Source: JACPFN01 sp964406135 (GTDB taxonomy: Bacteria; Babelota; Babeliae; Babelales; Chromulinivoraceae). From it: 64,000 nucleotides of DNA. The stretch is from positions 30,078 through 94,077 of the forward strand of contig CAYOQO010000004.1 of assembly GCA_964406135.1 (NCBI GenBank), given 5' to 3'. A program made the translations under genes and the position numbers. Positions 43,303 through 51,886 of the stretch are shown in pieces (the stretch's first letter is position 1; each line of letters starts with the position of its first letter). Below the pieces are notes generated by a model. It saw nothing but the letters and a program-made list of their open reading frames with translations. It did no database searches and had not been told where the DNA came from.

Positions 43303-45243
43303 TCAATTTTGCAAAGATTCTAATTTTTCAACTTTTAATATTAATGCAGTCAATGCTGATTTTAATATTTCAAGCTCACATTCCAAATATTTTGATTTCT
43401 GTTGCACAACCTGAACATACTTGATCAACAATGGAACAAACTGATGATATTGAATTGTTTCTATTTCTCCATCTTTATTGTACACAACCAAGCTTGGAAA
43501 TATATTCAAAACCTCTTCAGCAATTGCTCCATATTGCATTTTGTGCGTTGTATCAGTGATGTAACTAAATGTAACAATATTGAGCATTGCCATTTTTTCT
43601 GCAGTTTCTTGATCAACAGGCACAATATTTTCTTTATATTTTTTTGATGATGATATCGTACCAAGTTGTCCTGTTGAAGAAATTAAAACAGGGATTGCAT
43701 CCACAGAATCAGTCGTAACGCCACGAATCCCTCGAATATATGCTTTCGCAGTAGATCCATTTCCAATAACTGTAAGGCCAGAGCTGGTTATAGCATCAGA
43801 GCCCAAAAAGGTTACTCCAGATCCAATCATAATATTATTAGCACCTGTGGTCATGGCAGAACCTGCCGTAGCACCCAAATATACATTATTACCACCAGTT
43901 GCTAAAGTTCCTGCTTGATATCCAACAGCTGTAGAACTTGCACCACTCGTAGCAGCTAAAGCACTCGATCCAACTGCAGTATTATTCGCTGATGTCAATG
44001 TAGCTCCAGCATTTGCTCCAAGTGCAGTATTATTCCCTGTTGTAGAAACTGCACCTAATGAGTTATAGCCTACAGCAGTGTTTGGCGTTCCTGTTGTATT
44101 TGCATTCATTGCACGACTTCCAACTGCTGTATTTTGCGTTCCAGTATTAACCAAAAGAGCTTGATATCCAACAGCTGTACTTTCTGCACCACTTGCAGCA
44201 GCTAACGCACTAACACCAACTGCAGTATTATTTCCTGTAACCACTGCTGCTGCTGCACTTGCACCAATTGCAGTATTATTACTTCCTGTAGAATTTGCGG
44301 CTAATGCATTATATCCAACTGCAGTATTTGGAGTTCCTGAAGTGTTTGCAACTAATGCTTGAGATCCCATAGCAGTATTTTGAGCTCCAGTATTAATAAG
44401 AAGCGCTTGATATCCTACTGCTGTACTATCTGCACCACTTGCACCATTCAATGCACTTGCTCCAACTGCTGTATTATTTCCTGTGGTAACAGAAGCTGCA
44501 GCACTTGTTCCAACCACGGTATTGTTACTGCTTGTCGAATTATTGCCTAATGCATTATATCCAACTGCAGTATTTGAAGCTCCTGAAGTATTAGCATTCA
44601 ATGTCAGAGCTCCAACTGCAGTATTTGAACCTCCAGTATTAAGCGTAAGAGCAGTATATCCTACAGCAGTACAGTTGTTACTACTTGCAGCAGCTAATGC
44701 TGAAGATCCCACTGCTGTATTACCTGGCGAGGTAACTGCAGATCCAGCATTATATCCTACCGCAGTACAGTTAGATGCTGTTGTTATAGCATTTAAAGCA
44801 CCACTTCCAATAGCTGTATTAAAATCTCCAGTTGTTAAAGAATTAAGTGTATTGTAACCAAATGCAGAATTATCTAAAGCTGTTGATGTAATTGCTGCAG
44901 GAGCAACAGTTGAAATAATCATCGTACGGCTTGGAGAATTCGCTAATGTGGAAGTTGTTCCAGCATATGCAAAATTAGTTCCTGCAACATATCCAGGAAA
45001 AACATTTTGCCATGTTGGATTTGCTGCAGATCCAGCTGAAACTAAGCCTTGTCCTGCTGTAGCTGAAGGAGCAAGCAACGTTACCGCATTAATGCCATTT
45101 CCAATAACCAAATAATATTGTGTTAAAGCTACTTGACCTGTTCCACCGCCCGTAACTGATGTTGGTGATGCAAATACTTGCAAACTTGTTAATGATGCAA
45201 AAAAAATTCTTTTCAAAAATTTCATAACATTGTTTAATTTCAT
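43303..45243 (-). CDS. Head-repeat surface protein with C-terminal peptidase S74 chaperone domain
   Basis: 646 residues from the ATG at 45243; GTG at 45252 is an alternative. A signal peptide (MKFLKRIFFASLTSLQVFAS) and a phage-tail-fibre-like start (GGGTGQVALTQYYLVIGNG) come first. About 350 residues of NTAVGxxAL repeats of 14-18 residues follow, like the left-handed beta-roll of YadA heads. The last 115 residues (SSKKYKENIVPVD, YGAIAEEVLNIFPSLV, coiled-coil tail) are an intramolecular chaperone of the S74 family, which trimerises fibres and then cuts itself off at a Ser-Lys dyad. It follows the larger gene immediately. The same 246-bp repeat period is seen (44162 and 44408). Confidence 0.85.
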   Translation of the reverse strand: MKLNNVMKFLKRIFFASLTSLQVFASPTSVTGGGTGQVALTQYYLVIGNGINAVTLLAPSATAGQGLVSAGSAANPTWQNVFPGYVAGTNFAYAGTTSTLANSPSRTMIISTVAPAAITSTALDNSAFGYNTLNSLTTGDFNTAIGSGALNAITTASNCTAVGYNAGSAVTSPGNTAVGSSALAAASSNNCTAVGYTALTLNTGGSNTAVGALTLNANTSGASNTAVGYNALGNNSTSSNNTVVGTSAAASVTTGNNTAVGASALNGASGADSTAVGYQALLINTGAQNTAMGSQALVANTSGTPNTAVGYNALAANSTGSNNTAIGASAAAAVVTGNNTAVGVSALAAASGAESTAVGYQALLVNTGTQNTAVGSRAMNANTTGTPNTAVGYNSLGAVSTTGNNTALGANAGATLTSANNTAVGSSALAATSGASSTAVGYQAGTLATGGNNVYLGATAGSAMTTGANNIMIGSGVTFLGSDAITSSGLTVIGNGSTAKAYIRGIRGVTTDSVDAIPVLISSTGQLGTISSSKKYKENIVPVDQETAEKMAMLNIVTFSYITDTTHKMQYGAIAEEVLNIFPSLVVYNKDGEIETIQYHQFVPLLIKYVQVVQQKSKYLECELEILKSALTALILKVEKLESLQN

Positions 45244-45253
45244 AAGCTTCACT

Positions 45254-48200
45254 CTATGTTGTTGTCAATACTACATAATTGACCATCACTTTAATCGTAC
45301 TTGTTCCACCGCCAGTAAATGCAGATCCAGGATTTGAAACTTGAACTGCTACAGCTTCAACACTTGATGATGAAACACTGACTTGACCACCACAAATTCC
45401 ACCCATCACTCTGTTTGCACCAACGGTGACAAAAGCATTTGATCCAAGACCTGTAATAATTGGATCTGAAGTTAATCCTGCAAAAATTAAATCTATGGTT
45501 CCACCTGCAGAAAATGCGGTAGTAACGTGTGTTAATCGTAGCGCAGCATTAATAACATAAATCATTTTTCCTGCAGCAGGTGCTGCAATAATTTGAATTG
45601 GAGTTGTATTTAAAGCATTAACTTGTGCTGCAGAAAGTGTCACGGTTGCTGTTTGAATAATATTATCTGCCCATGTTGGTAAAGCTCCTGAACCATTTGA
45701 AGTTAAAACTTGGTTTGCAGTTCCTTGACTCGTAACTGCTCCAAGTTTGCTTGCACTATCTATGAGCATCACCGTACCTGAAGTTGCTGGAGTTACTCCA
45801 TAAACTCCTCGCAAATAAGCAACAGCTGTTGAACCATTTCCAATAATTGTTGTTGCTGTATCCGTCACTGCAGTAATTGGCGCCACACCTGAACCAATGA
45901 AAATATTGTTACTTCCTGTCGTTGCCGTTGAACCAGCATTATTTCCAATATAAACGTTATCAGATCCTGTTGTAACAGTTCCTGCTTGATAGCCAAGTGC
46001 AGTATTATTTCCTGTCGTCGTTGCTGAAGCTAAAGCACTTTTACCTAAGGCGGTATTTTGAGTTCCTGAAGTTATTGCAACTCCAGCTTGAGATCCTACG
46101 GCTGTATTATTTGCTCCTGTCCAAGTTGCAGAACCTAATGCATTATAACCTACTGCTGTACTATCAGCTCCTCCAGTAGCAGTTGCGCCACCCATTGCAG
46201 ATGATCCTAATGCTGTACAGGTACCCACCGTTAATGCCAATGCAGCGTTTGCTCCAACTGCTGTGTTATTGTTTCCTGATACGTTTGCACCTAATGCTTT
46301 ATATCCCATAGCAGTATTTGGAGTTCCTGATGTGTTTGCAGCTAAAGCTTGAGATCCTAAGGCAGTATTTTGTGCACCAGTATTTACTAACAATGCTTGA
46401 TAGCCAACTGCTGTAGAGTCTGCTCCACTTGCTGCTGCTAATGAACTCACTCCAACTGCGGTATTATTTCCTGTAAGCACAGCTGCTGCAGCATTTGCTC
46501 CAACTGCTGTATTATTATTTCCTGTTATATTTGCACCCAATGCATTATATCCAACTGCAGTATTTGGAGTTCCTGTTGTATTTGCATCTAATGCCGTAGA
46601 GCCTATTGATGTATTTTGTGCTCCAGTATTAACTAACAATGCATTGTATCCAACTGCAGTACTGTCAGCTCCACTTGCTGCTGCTAATGAACTCACTCCA
46701 ACTGCGGTATTATTTCCTGTAAGCACAGCTGCTGCAGCATTTGCTCCAACTGCTGTATTATTATTTCCTGTTATATTTGCACCCAATGCATTATATCCAA
46801 CTGCAGTATTTGGAGTTCCTGTTGTATTTGCATCTAATGCCGTAGAACCTATTGAAGTATTTTGTGCTCCCGTATTTACCAATAATGCATTGTATCCAAC
46901 TGCAGTACTGTTACTCGTTGTCGTTACTGCAGCTAAAGCACTTTTTCCCACAGCTGTATTTTGAGTTCCTGATGTTATTGCTACTCCAGAACCAGAACCA
47001 ACTGCAGTATTGTTTGCTCCTGTCCAAGTTGCAGAACCTAATGCATTATAACCCACCGCTGTGCTATCAGCTCCTCCAGTAGCTGTTGCTCCACCCATTG
47101 CGGATGATCCTAATGCTGTACAGGTACTTCCTGTTAATGCTAATGCCGCATTTGCTCCAACTGCCGTGTTATTGTTTCCTGTTGAATTTGCAAACAATGC
47201 TTTAAATCCAACTGCGGTGTTTGGTGTTCCTGAAGTTATTGCTACTCCAGCTTGAGAACCAACTGCGGTATTTTGCGCTCCCGTATTAACTAACAATGCT
47301 TGATAGCCAACTGCTGTAGAGTCTGCTCCACTTGCTGCTGCTAATGAACTCACTCCAACTGCGGTATTATTTCCTGTAAGCACAGCTGCTGCAGCATTTG
47401 CTCCAACTGCTGTATTATTATTTCCTGTTATATTTGCACCCAATGCATTATATCCAACTGCAGTATTTGGAGTTCCTGTTGTATTTGCATCCAAGGCTCC
47501 TGAACCAACTGCCGTATTTTGAGCTCCAGTATTAACTAACAATGCATTGTATCCAACTGCAGTACTATCAGCTCCACTTGCTGCTGCTAATGAACTCACT
47601 CCAACTGCGGTATTATTTCCTGTAAGCACAGCTGCTGCAGCATTTGCTCCAACTGCTGTATTATTATTTCCTGTTATATTTGCACCCAATGCATTATATC
47701 CAACTGCAGTATTTGGAGTTCCTGTTGTATTTGCATCCAAGGCTCCTGAACCAACTGCCGTATTTTGAGCTCCCGTATTAACCAATAATGAATTGTATCC
47801 AACTGCAGTACTGTCACTCGTTGTCGTCACTGCAGCTAAAGAACTTTTTCCTACAGCTGTATTTTGAGTTCCTGAAGTTATTGCAGCTCCTGCTTGAGAA
47901 CCAATCGCAGTGTTACTTGCTCCTGTCCATGTTGCAGAACCTAATGCATTGTAACCAACCGCTGTACTATCATCACCACCGGTAGCACCGCCACCACCAC
48001 CCATAGCAAAAGATCCAACACCCGTACATTTTGCAGCATTATTACCCATTAAAGCTACATATCCCACAGCTGTACAATTATCTCCACTTGATGCACTTGC
48101 TGCATTATAACCAATACCAACCATATTGGCAGCAGTATTCAATTGTAATGCTCGAGAACCAACTGCAACATTCCCAACTGATTCACTCGAAGTTAAAGAT

Positions 48201-50557
48201 ATATGCCCAATCGCAACATTATCAGTTCCATTCGTATTAGAAAATAAAGCATTAAATCCAATAGCTACATTGTTTCCACCCCCAGCAGTTTGATACAAAG
48301 CCAATGGTCCAATACCTATATTATTACTTCCTGTTGAAGTTCTTAATACTTCTTCGCCTATAGCAATATTATTACTGACAGAAGTTCCTGAAAAACCTAA
48401 CGCATTAGTTCCAATTGCAATATTTGAACTTCCTGATGTTTTTGCAGACAACGCTTGATATCCAACTGCAACGTTATTATTACCGCCTATCATTGAATTT
48501 AATGCATTCGTCCCTATAGCAACATTTTGAGCTCCTGAAGTTATTGCCGCTCCAGCTTGAGAACCAACTGCTGTATTATTTGACCCTGAACTCATCAATG
48601 CCAATGCTCCAGAACCTAAAGCTGTTGATGCTGTTCCACTCAACGTAAAATTACCAGCTCCCGAACCTAAAAAACTATTATCTGTGCCAAATGAATGCAT
48701 AAAACGAGTTGCATTGACATTGACTACACCATCAGCACCTGCAGCAGAAGTAGATGGTAAATTTATATTTCCTGAAGATATTGTTAAATCACCTGTGGTC
48801 AATGTTAAACTTGGTGATCCTGTTGCAACTGCAGATAAATCACCTAACGTTAATGTATTATTAACTGCTGTCGTAATCGTATTTCCAGATCCTGAAGTGT
48901 TAATTCCATGTGCACCAAAAAGATTAATATTTCCTGATGATGGAGGTATTGCTCCACCAGTATCTCCCGTTAAAGTTGTCACAGCTCCAATAGCAGAAGC
49001 ACTTTGAAAACTTGGAAGAGCCGCAGCACCATTTGACACTAAAACATAACCAGAATTTGAAAAACCTGTTGATGCAACTTGAAGCGCACCAGTTGCAGTT
49101 GTTCCTGCACATATTGGAGCATAGGCAGTTGTCATCGTTGTTACTCCAGTTCCACCACCCGACACGATAGCTGTTGAATATGCAGGATCAACACCAGATC
49201 CTTGCGAAACTAAAGGAATCCCTGATGGCGATACTGAAGCAACAGCAACAATAGGTGTATTTACGCCACGACCAATCAAAACTCCATGATTATCTGCAAA
49301 TTTTCCCCATTCATCAATCGTATCTAAAGCTGCTTGCACATTCGTATCTGCTGCAGATAAAATTCCATCAAATCCTGATGCATCTACCTGAACAAGAGCT
49401 GCAATATCAGTTCCACCAGAAGATGTTGCTGATCGTAATGTTTCTTTTTGAATTTGAACTGACACAATTGAGTTTGAATTTCTTTGATAAATAATATAGC
49501 CCAATTGCGCTAACTCCAATGCTGCAAGTTCAGCTGTTGGCTTTGCCGTAGTCCCTGCATTAAATGCTGAAGTTGCAGCAGATTGCGAGGCATATGTCGT
49601 AACATCTAAAACTGCAAAATATTGCGGAGCAGAACTATTTAAATTATCTTTTCCTGCATACAATGTGTAGACCCCAAATCGTCCTGCAGGAATAGCTGTA
49701 ACAGTTCCACCATTATTATATTGACCACTAAAAGTATCTGAAACTATAGAGGTTGCCCATTTTCCGCCAGCATTTGTAAACATTTGACGCCACGTAACAG
49801 CAACTCCACCACTATCAGGAATTGTCGTAAGCAATCCTGAATCATTTAAAGTGTCTGATACGTTAATTTGTATTTTTTGTGTACCATTCAAAACAATATT
49901 GGCACCATTATTATCATTTTGAATTACAGATCCAACGTTATCATTTAAATATTCATACGTTGCAACAGGCATACGAAAAGAATTATTTTCTTTTACCGTA
50001 ATTTGATTATTTGTAGGCGATGTTGAATCACGCAAAACTTCAAACAAAAAGATATTGTTTTCACGAAGTGTATGGGAATCAGTTGTCGTTTTTTGAAGTA
50101 CACCATTACTATCAATGTAGATATAGTACGTGTTTCCAGCTGTAAGCCCCGTAACAGTTTGCGGAGCTGACCATCCAACAGCAACACCATTAAGGTAACC
50201 AATAGGTGTTGTATTAATGTAACCTGTTCCTTTTTGCAGGACCGTAAAACTTCCTAATGTTGATGCATCAAAATAAGGACCGCCACCAAGCCATTGTTCA
50301 AAACCTGTCTGAATTTGCAAAGAGTCATTCACATCGATATCAGTAGCTCCAACACCTTGTGTAATATTTATAGTTTCAAGTGGACTATCAAGAACTGGAG
50401 ATGTTGCAGCTGTGTGCAAACTTGCAGTGTTGTTGTAGGTATGAGTTCCATAATAACTTGTTGAACCGGTAGGAGATCCCGATCCAAATATGCAAGGCAC
50501 AAAAAACACTATTGCATTGCATAAAAATATGCTCTTTATTTTATTTCTATTTAACAT
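45254..50557 (-). CDS. Giant YadA-head-like repeat surface protein
   Basis: 1767 residues from the ATG at 50557, where GAGAG precedes and a signal peptide begins (MLNRNKIKSIFLCNAIVFF); a TTG further up at 50611 is less likely. Residues to about 500 are a non-repeat part with tail-fibre-like motifs (NVQAALDTIDEWGKFADN, SGGGTGVTTMTTAYAP, LVSNGAAALPSFQ). Some 900 residues of NTAVGxxAL repeats follow, containing 246-bp units nested in 903-bp units. The C-terminal 200 residues are a beta-rich domain (TASNQVLTSNGSGALPTW-like, QIIAAPAAGKMIYVINAALR). There is no S74 domain and no membrane-anchor barrel. It probably forms a long fibre at the cell surface with the downstream S74 protein. Confidence 0.85.
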   Translation of the reverse strand: MLNRNKIKSIFLCNAIVFFVPCIFGSGSPTGSTSYYGTHTYNNTASLHTAATSPVLDSPLETINITQGVGATDIDVNDSLQIQTGFEQWLGGGPYFDASTLGSFTVLQKGTGYINTTPIGYLNGVAVGWSAPQTVTGLTAGNTYYIYIDSNGVLQKTTTDSHTLRENNIFLFEVLRDSTSPTNNQITVKENNSFRMPVATYEYLNDNVGSVIQNDNNGANIVLNGTQKIQINVSDTLNDSGLLTTIPDSGGVAVTWRQMFTNAGGKWATSIVSDTFSGQYNNGGTVTAIPAGRFGVYTLYAGKDNLNSSAPQYFAVLDVTTYASQSAATSAFNAGTTAKPTAELAALELAQLGYIIYQRNSNSIVSVQIQKETLRSATSSGGTDIAALVQVDASGFDGILSAADTNVQAALDTIDEWGKFADNHGVLIGRGVNTPIVAVASVSPSGIPLVSQGSGVDPAYSTAIVSGGGTGVTTMTTAYAPICAGTTATGALQVASTGFSNSGYVLVSNGAAALPSFQSASAIGAVTTLTGDTGGAIPPSSGNINLFGAHGINTSGSGNTITTAVNNTLTLGDLSAVATGSPSLTLTTGDLTISSGNINLPSTSAAGADGVVNVNATRFMHSFGTDNSFLGSGAGNFTLSGTASTALGSGALALMSSGSNNTAVGSQAGAAITSGAQNVAIGTNALNSMIGGNNNVAVGYQALSAKTSGSSNIAIGTNALGFSGTSVSNNIAIGEEVLRTSTGSNNIGIGPLALYQTAGGGNNVAIGFNALFSNTNGTDNVAIGHISLTSSESVGNVAVGSRALQLNTAANMVGIGYNAASASSGDNCTAVGYVALMGNNAAKCTGVGSFAMGGGGGATGGDDSTAVGYNALGSATWTGASNTAIGSQAGAAITSGTQNTAVGKSSLAAVTTTSDSTAVGYNSLLVNTGAQNTAVGSGALDANTTGTPNTAVGYNALGANITGNNNTAVGANAAAAVLTGNNTAVGVSSLAAASGADSTAVGYNALLVNTGAQNTAVGSGALDANTTGTPNTAVGYNALGANITGNNNTAVGANAAAAVLTGNNTAVGVSSLAAASGADSTAVGYQALLVNTGAQNTAVGSQAGVAITSGTPNTAVGFKALFANSTGNNNTAVGANAALALTGSTCTALGSSAMGGATATGGADSTAVGYNALGSATWTGANNTAVGSGSGVAITSGTQNTAVGKSALAAVTTTSNSTAVGYNALLVNTGAQNTSIGSTALDANTTGTPNTAVGYNALGANITGNNNTAVGANAAAAVLTGNNTAVGVSSLAAASGADSTAVGYNALLVNTGAQNTSIGSTALDANTTGTPNTAVGYNALGANITGNNNTAVGANAAAAVLTGNNTAVGVSSLAAASGADSTAVGYQALLVNTGAQNTALGSQALAANTSGTPNTAMGYKALGANVSGNNNTAVGANAALALTVGTCTALGSSAMGGATATGGADSTAVGYNALGSATWTGANNTAVGSQAGVAITSGTQNTALGKSALASATTTGNNTALGYQAGTVTTGSDNVYIGNNAGSTATTGSNNIFIGSGVAPITAVTDTATTIIGNGSTAVAYLRGVYGVTPATSGTVMLIDSASKLGAVTSQGTANQVLTSNGSGALPTWADNIIQTATVTLSAAQVNALNTTPIQIIAAPAAGKMIYVINAALRLTHVTTAFSAGGTIDLIFAGLTSDPIITGLGSNAFVTVGANRVMGGICGGQVSVSSSSVEAVAVQVSNPGSAFTGGGTSTIKVMVNYVVLTTT
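45990..48000. repeat. Nested tandem repeats in the giant surface-protein gene
   Basis: Anchor sequences recur at exact distances. TTGCTCCTGTCCA begins at 46111, 47014 and (TTGCTCCTGTCCATG) 47917, a spacing of 903 bp each time. TCCACTTGCTGCTGCTAATG begins at 46424, 46670, 47327 and 47573, so within each 903-bp unit a 246-bp unit is duplicated. Both lengths are multiples of three (301 and 82 codons), so copy-number change keeps the frame. Long stretches between copies are nearly identical in DNA, which points to recent duplication. Confidence 0.9.
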
Positions 50558-50661
50558 AACTACTCTCAACTTTTTTAATAAAATAAACTTAAATCTATTT
50601 TTTAATTTCAATTTTATACTTTAGGACTTAATGTACAATCAAAACAAAAAATGTGTCAAAT

Positions 50662-50700
50662 TAAAAAAAATACCAGACTTATTGCAAAATAAATCTGGTA
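50662..50700 (-). terminator. Intrinsic terminator after the secreted hydrolase gene
   Basis: A 13-bp stem TACCAGACTTATT / AATAAATCTGGTA with a 4-base loop. On the minus strand the C.A pair is G.U and the stem is followed by eight T, a classic terminator 22 bp beyond the stop at 50723. Confidence 0.85.
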
Positions 50701-50722
50701 CAAAATTGAAAATTTTTACTTA

Positions 50723-51547
50723 TTATTTTGCAAAATCTAAAACAATATGTGCAATTTTTTTGTCACCAACATGACGCTTGACCAATTCCATCATTTTTGG
50801 GACATATCCAAATATTGATCGATATTGACCATGTCCAATTGGTTTTGAATTTACCAATAATTGAACTTGAACTACGTTATCTGTTGGCAAAAAAGTTCGC
50901 TGCGACCAAAAACAAGCATTCTCTGGACAATCTTTATGCAACTTTTGAATATCTATTTTTTGAACCCAGTCAGCAGTTGAATAAAAAGAGTATGCACAAG
51001 TAACATACGAATTATTAATAAAATTACGCGTTTCTTCTTGAATTGGGGTTCCCAGCAAAATAACTTCTATTTCAACTTTTTCTGTTGAAAATGGTAACCA
51101 TTGCAAAGCATTCAGCACAACATTTCCACCATGCGAGCTTCCAATAAATCGCACACAAATTTTGCTGTATCCTTGATTTAAATAGGATTCAATTTGAGTA
51201 CGAACTGAATGGTACAATTTTTGACCTTCTTGATATCTATTGATCGGTCGTAAATTGCTTGAATTCCAACCAAAGGTATAATAATGATCTTTGCAATAGC
51301 CATGATGATCAAATTGATCACTCAAAGTTGCAGCTTTATGAAAATGATAATGCGCTGGTAAATTTTTGACTAAAGAAAGCCCTGGTTCTGCATAAATCCA
51401 AGATCGAAATGGTGATTTTTTATGTGCTAACAACTTTAATGCTGGATAACTTCCATGAACAAATACGGTCATACAAACTTCTGAACTCGCAAATAACGTA
51501 TGAATACTCAAACATATGACGAAGGCTATAAATTTGAAAATTTTCAT
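50723..51547 (-). CDS. Secreted alpha/beta hydrolase, lipase-like
   Basis: 274 residues. The signal peptide is MKIFKFIAFVICLSIHTLFAS. The first strand TVFVHGSY carries the HG oxyanion-hole pair. The nucleophile elbow is FIGSSHGGNVVLNAL (Ser in G-x-S-x-G) near residue 137. A candidate Asp is in YSTADWVQ and the His in PIGHGQY near the C-terminus, so the Ser-Asp-His triad looks complete. The family includes lipases and esterases; the substrate is not evident. As a secreted enzyme it could act on host or envelope lipids. Confidence 0.75.
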   Translation of the reverse strand: MKIFKFIAFVICLSIHTLFASSEVCMTVFVHGSYPALKLLAHKKSPFRSWIYAEPGLSLVKNLPAHYHFHKAATLSDQFDHHGYCKDHYYTFGWNSSNLRPINRYQEGQKLYHSVRTQIESYLNQGYSKICVRFIGSSHGGNVVLNALQWLPFSTEKVEIEVILLGTPIQEETRNFINNSYVTCAYSFYSTADWVQKIDIQKLHKDCPENACFWSQRTFLPTDNVVQVQLLVNSKPIGHGQYRSIFGYVPKMMELVKRHVGDKKIAHIVLDFAK

Positions 51548-51621
51548 TAAATTTTCCTATAATTTGCATGTAACCCTTACTCAAATTATAGCACTTGATA
51601 GCCAAAAATTCAAACTACTGA

Positions 51622-51819
51622 TTATAGCTTAACCCACTGCCCTTGAGCATCTTTTTCATATTCTTTTTTAACTGCGCCCCAGGCAACTTTAAAGGCCTGT
51701 TCTTCATTGCCATACTGAATTAAAGCATTGTTAAATGCTTTACGGAATATAGTTTGTGCATGTTCTGGTAAATGATTTTTAATACTATCAGGCAAATCAG
51801 AATTATCATGATATGGCAT
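51622..51819 (-). CDS. ChaB family protein
   Basis: 65 residues, full length for ChaB (E. coli about 76). The pattern DLPDSIKNHLPEHAQTIFRK, then FNNALIQYGNEEQAFKVAWG and AVKKEYEK matches the family closely. ChaB was named as a regulator of the ChaA cation antiporter, but its biochemical role is unclear; no chaA is near. An AAGGAG ribosome site lies just upstream. Confidence 0.85.
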   Translation of the reverse strand: MPYHDNSDLPDSIKNHLPEHAQTIFRKAFNNALIQYGNEEQAFKVAWGAVKKEYEKDAQGQWVKL

Positions 51820-51855
51820 AAAATACTCCTTACAAGAAATTGAAATTATAAATCT

Positions 51856-51886
51856 CTGGATCCCAGATCAGAGTCTGGGATGACGA
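51856..51886. repeat. Palindromic element at the 3' end of the cysteine desulfurase gene
   Basis: ATCCCAGA (51860-51867) and TCTGGGAT (51874-51881) form the stem in GGATCCCAGATCAGAGTCTG followed by GGATGACGAAGG. Read on the minus strand it supplies the last residues (LRHPRL) and the stop codon of the desulfurase, so the original C-terminus may have been replaced. Confidence 0.7.

Noticed and set aside
46390..47800. Regular repeats that resemble a CRISPR array at first sight
   Set aside because: The repeats are long (246 and 903 bp), lie in one open reading frame and encode head-repeat protein; there are no spacers and no cas genes.
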